A DNA stretch of 64,000 nt from Davidsoniella eucalypti (Eukaryota; Ascomycota; Sordariomycetes; Microascales; Ceratocystidaceae). The notes under the pieces were generated by a model. It was not told where the DNA came from, searched no databases, and saw nothing but the letters and a program-made list of their open reading frames with translations. Positions 61,401-64,000 of this stretch are shown in pieces. The number at the start of each line of letters is the position of its first letter. Position 1 is the stretch's first letter. Where the stretch lies: the NCBI GenBank assembly GCA_004009845.1, contig RMBW01000020.1, positions 1-64,000 on the forward strand, written 5' to 3'. A program made the position numbers and the translations under genes.

Positions 61401-63224
61401 GTCTTTGGGCATTATTGTGGCCCACATTACTGAATACATTTACAACAACATGGCCGGTGTGATAGATAGTAACTGCTCTTGATGCATGGCATCTTGTATC
61501 GTAACTGCTGTGTTGACTTTGCCTTCAACTGGAAATTGGAAACTCTCGGCTTTGTTTACATCCAACTTCACTTCTGATCTTGAATCCGACCGACAAACTC
61601 TCTAGGCAGAGGCATCAAGCCTAGCCATCTTACATCAGAATCGACCTCAGGCAGGCGTGTGTGTATCTAGCATTTGTCAGTATTACATTTACCAAGTCAT
61701 CTTGGTTTTTGTCCTGGCACTGCCGGATTCATCTTTCCGGCGTTATGTTGCTTCTGCCGAGCGCTGAAAAAACTCATCGTTACAACTGGACCAGAAATGG
61801 CCATCTTATTCCTCGAGTCTATACCAATGCATCGCTATCTTATATTTCGCCCACTAGGTTCACAATGACCCGAGTACTGGGTAATTGAAGCAATGTTTGG
61901 GATTCCATCTATTGTACAGCGAAGCAGGCCCTGAAGTCCCAGGCCATTTCAACCATAAGAGCGATAAAAATCAACCTTGACAGTTGTCTTGTGCAGTCTC
62001 CCTCTATGCGTTTTTCACAGTTTTCAATGCTGCTGGCACCCACCGAGCTTGGAATTGGCTTGATCCAAGTGTACGCCTCTTGCTCTTTACAATGTGGCTC
62101 TCATATCTATATCGTTAACTACTACATACGCCGTAAACCTATCCAGACAACGTGGGCCCTGTCTAGGCTGCCTTACCTAGAAGGAGCGGCCCCCATTGAT
62201 ACATGCCATACTATTTGTACTGAATATACATATGCTAAGAACCCCCTAGTCGCTATAGCCTAAGGAAAGAAACATGGCAAGCATCGCCCTTATGACGGTA
62301 ATATGGTACTAAACAAGAATGCCGCAAATGTATAGTATAGGAAAACGAACATGGGCTAACTAATATCCCCAGGCCAAAGCCTTTAATTTTTCGATTCTTT
62401 CAACATGCCATGCCGTCATACATATACGCCCGCTATACCTCAAGCTATTTGACTTTCACTACCTCCAGGTACGCCATAGTAGGCTTCTTACACGATTCTT
62501 TTTTTCAATTTTTTTTTTCATCAAGTCTCGTTGTATGTACACTTTACTGTACATGCCTATACGTGCTTCCTGTTATTGACAGCATCCATCCAAGTTTTCT
62601 TTTGTTTTGAGGCCTAAAAACATGCAATGTCTGCCGTTAAGAAGCCCATTTTGCGTGAAACTGCACGCCCGGCTGGAAGAGTGTCCATCGACCATACCAA
62701 AATCACGCCCGGTCACTCTCTAATGGCAGATAGACAACCATAGCAATATATAGCGTCTCATTGCCCGATTTTATATATCGCCTTACACCAATCCTCTCTG
62801 ACTAGCGGTCGTAAGACCATTCCCAAAGACATGCCTTGTTTTTTATTATATATTTTATCTCAAGATGTAATTTTTATTCTTTGACTCTATCGGGACTGGT
62901 AGCGCTTGCCTGCCTATCAAGACAAGGGCGTCTGGGAGAACACATACACACCCTCACTTCTTGTAACCCACACCCCGTTCTCTATGCTTTCCATTCCACT
63001 ATGGTATTATACTTTGAAGAAACCCGTGCTGGGCTTGGCACCATCAAGCAGTCTAGTATTGCTGCTCCGGGCTTCTGGATATATAAACCGGACCTCCTCC
63101 TCTTCTCAAAACACTTCATCACTTGTTCCTCACCCTCATCAGTCTTTTCTACTTCAACAAACAACCACTCTGACTTCCTACTATCATATAATCATATCAT
63201 CATACAAAACAGTTCTCATCATAC

Positions 63225-63245
63225 ATATATATATATATATATATA
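63225..63245 (+). repeat. TA dinucleotide run
   Basis: About ten TA units lie in the presumed leader of the dioxygenase gene, 230 bases before its ATG. Confidence 0.85.
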
Positions 63246-63474
63246 CCTTCTCCCTCGCTTTCCATCCTACAACCGCTTCATTTTGCTTCGATATCAACAA
63301 CATATCAACAGTACTACTTTCCTACAAACCTTGCTACTTGAAGACATATATAGTCTATTTTTATAGCTTCTTCACATCCCTACATCAAGTTCCTCAATAA
63401 TTGTATGCAGAGGTGTTTCTCTGTATATACTATCCAGTGTTAACGACCTATACATAGCATCATACACCCCGATC

Positions 63475-64000
63475 ATGTCTCAGTTCAACAGCCCCGTCAC
63501 CATAGGCACTATGCCTACTCCTATTGGAGCCACGAACATGTTCAACGCCTCTCCAGTTTCTCAGCTACCCAAGGGGTTTCCCGTCTCTTTCCCTACCAAG
63601 CAGGCTTGGACTGGATCTGACTTCCAAAACGACAACTCATACATCTACATGCTTTCGTCCAAGGACATCATCGAGCTCGAAGCTGCACTAGCTTATTTCA
63701 AGGGTACGTATATTATACATTACTTCCTACTAATTGATCGCCTGTTAACTACACCATCGAGTCATATCCTGATTCTATATTGGCCCCCGTTCTCCGTCCT
63801 CTAGTGCTAACAGTATTCTAGAATCGGCCACCGACATTAACGACATCTCACCTCAATCGTTCCCTCTTCCCACCCTTGGACCTAAGCTCGCCGCCATCAG
63901 AGATGAGCTATACAATGGCCGTGGATTCGGTCTCGTACGCGGGCTAGACATCAAGAAGTACAAAGTTGAGGATTTCTCAAATATATGGCTTGGTGTGCAA
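63475..64000 (+). CDS. TauD/TfdA-family dioxygenase, N-terminal part (cut by window end)
   Basis: Exon 1 is 63475-63703 and exon 2 starts at 63822 and runs off the window; the join restores KESATDIND in frame (GGTACGT donor context, TCTAG acceptor). The visible ~135 residues match the N-terminus of fungal TauD/TfdA-like Fe(II)/2-oxoglutarate dioxygenases: a proline-rich lead (FPVSFPTKQAWTGSDF), then LSSKDIIELEAALAYFK, then RDELYNGRGFGLVRGLD, the block that precedes the catalytic core. The iron ligands HxD...H lie beyond the window, so activity cannot be judged. The substrate is unknown; family members act on taurine, sulfonates or secondary metabolites. Confidence 0.85.

Larger units (their letters stand above)
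51607..63474. other. gene desert of about 11.9 kb
   Basis: No supported protein or structural RNA gene. The sequence is AT-rich with many A, T, C and G homopolymer runs, AAAAG repeats (52083-52120), and C or G tracts at 58207-58225, 58401-58413 and near 59380. Short open frames (for example 61190-61462 and 62836-63366) lack domains. The last ~500 bases, CT/CAT-rich with a TA run, are the likely promoter and leader of the dioxygenase gene. Confidence 0.5.

Noticed and set aside
61190..61462. Open frame rich in F, V, I and W suggesting a membrane protein
   Set aside because: T-rich DNA gives such hydrophobic readings by chance; no start context, partner exon or homology-like motif was seen.
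62836..63400. Overlapping open frames of 164-176 codons
   Set aside because: Low-complexity promoter and leader sequence upstream of the dioxygenase gene with a TA run inside; the two frames overlap the same bases and neither has a motif.

Overview
The window is nuclear DNA of a filamentous ascomycete (Pezizomycotina). The evidence is short GT-AG introns (mostly 50-240 bases), long CT-rich leaders, and a fungal gene set: a Zap1/ZafA-type zinc regulator, a DUF3405 membrane protein, a GH43 exo-galactanase-like pair, a Zn2Cys6 regulator and a TauD-type dioxygenase. I cannot name the genus from sequence alone. No rRNA, tRNA or CRISPR array was recognised.

Layout. 0-6 kb: phosphomannomutase (+) converges on a six-finger zinc-responsive regulator (-). 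6.9-22 kb: a repeat-built accessory block. It holds two copies of a ~4 kb unit (7901-12335 and 17924-21982), each carrying one secreted GH43-like gene. Between them lie an inverted LINE-derived fragment and a decayed non-LTR retrotransposon (about 13281-17923) with gag-like ORF1, endonuclease, reverse transcriptase (YMDD) and RNase H regions. A 43-base direct repeat brackets the first unit and its flank (6932 and 12397). 23-32 kb: conserved housekeeping stretch with a small lipid-anchored protein (+), an Arf1 GTPase (-), a p24/Emp24 cargo receptor (+) and a DUF3405 type II membrane protein (-). Arf and Emp24 both act in ER-Golgi vesicle traffic and are divergently placed. 35-38.4 kb: two intronless convergent fungal genes, a SWIM zinc-finger protein and an atypical protein-kinase-like protein.

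38.4-48.8 kb and 51.6-63.5 kb: two gene deserts of about 10 and 12 kb, flanking a single multi-exon Zn2Cys6-type regulator (48.85-51.6 kb). The window ends inside a TauD/TfdA-family dioxygenase gene.

The most unusual part is the 6.9-22 kb block. It is a rearranged duplication whose two left edges sit at the same base of the unit but abut different LINE-derived sequences. The two GH43 paralogues are nearly identical in the catalytic part and clearly diverged in the C-terminal part.
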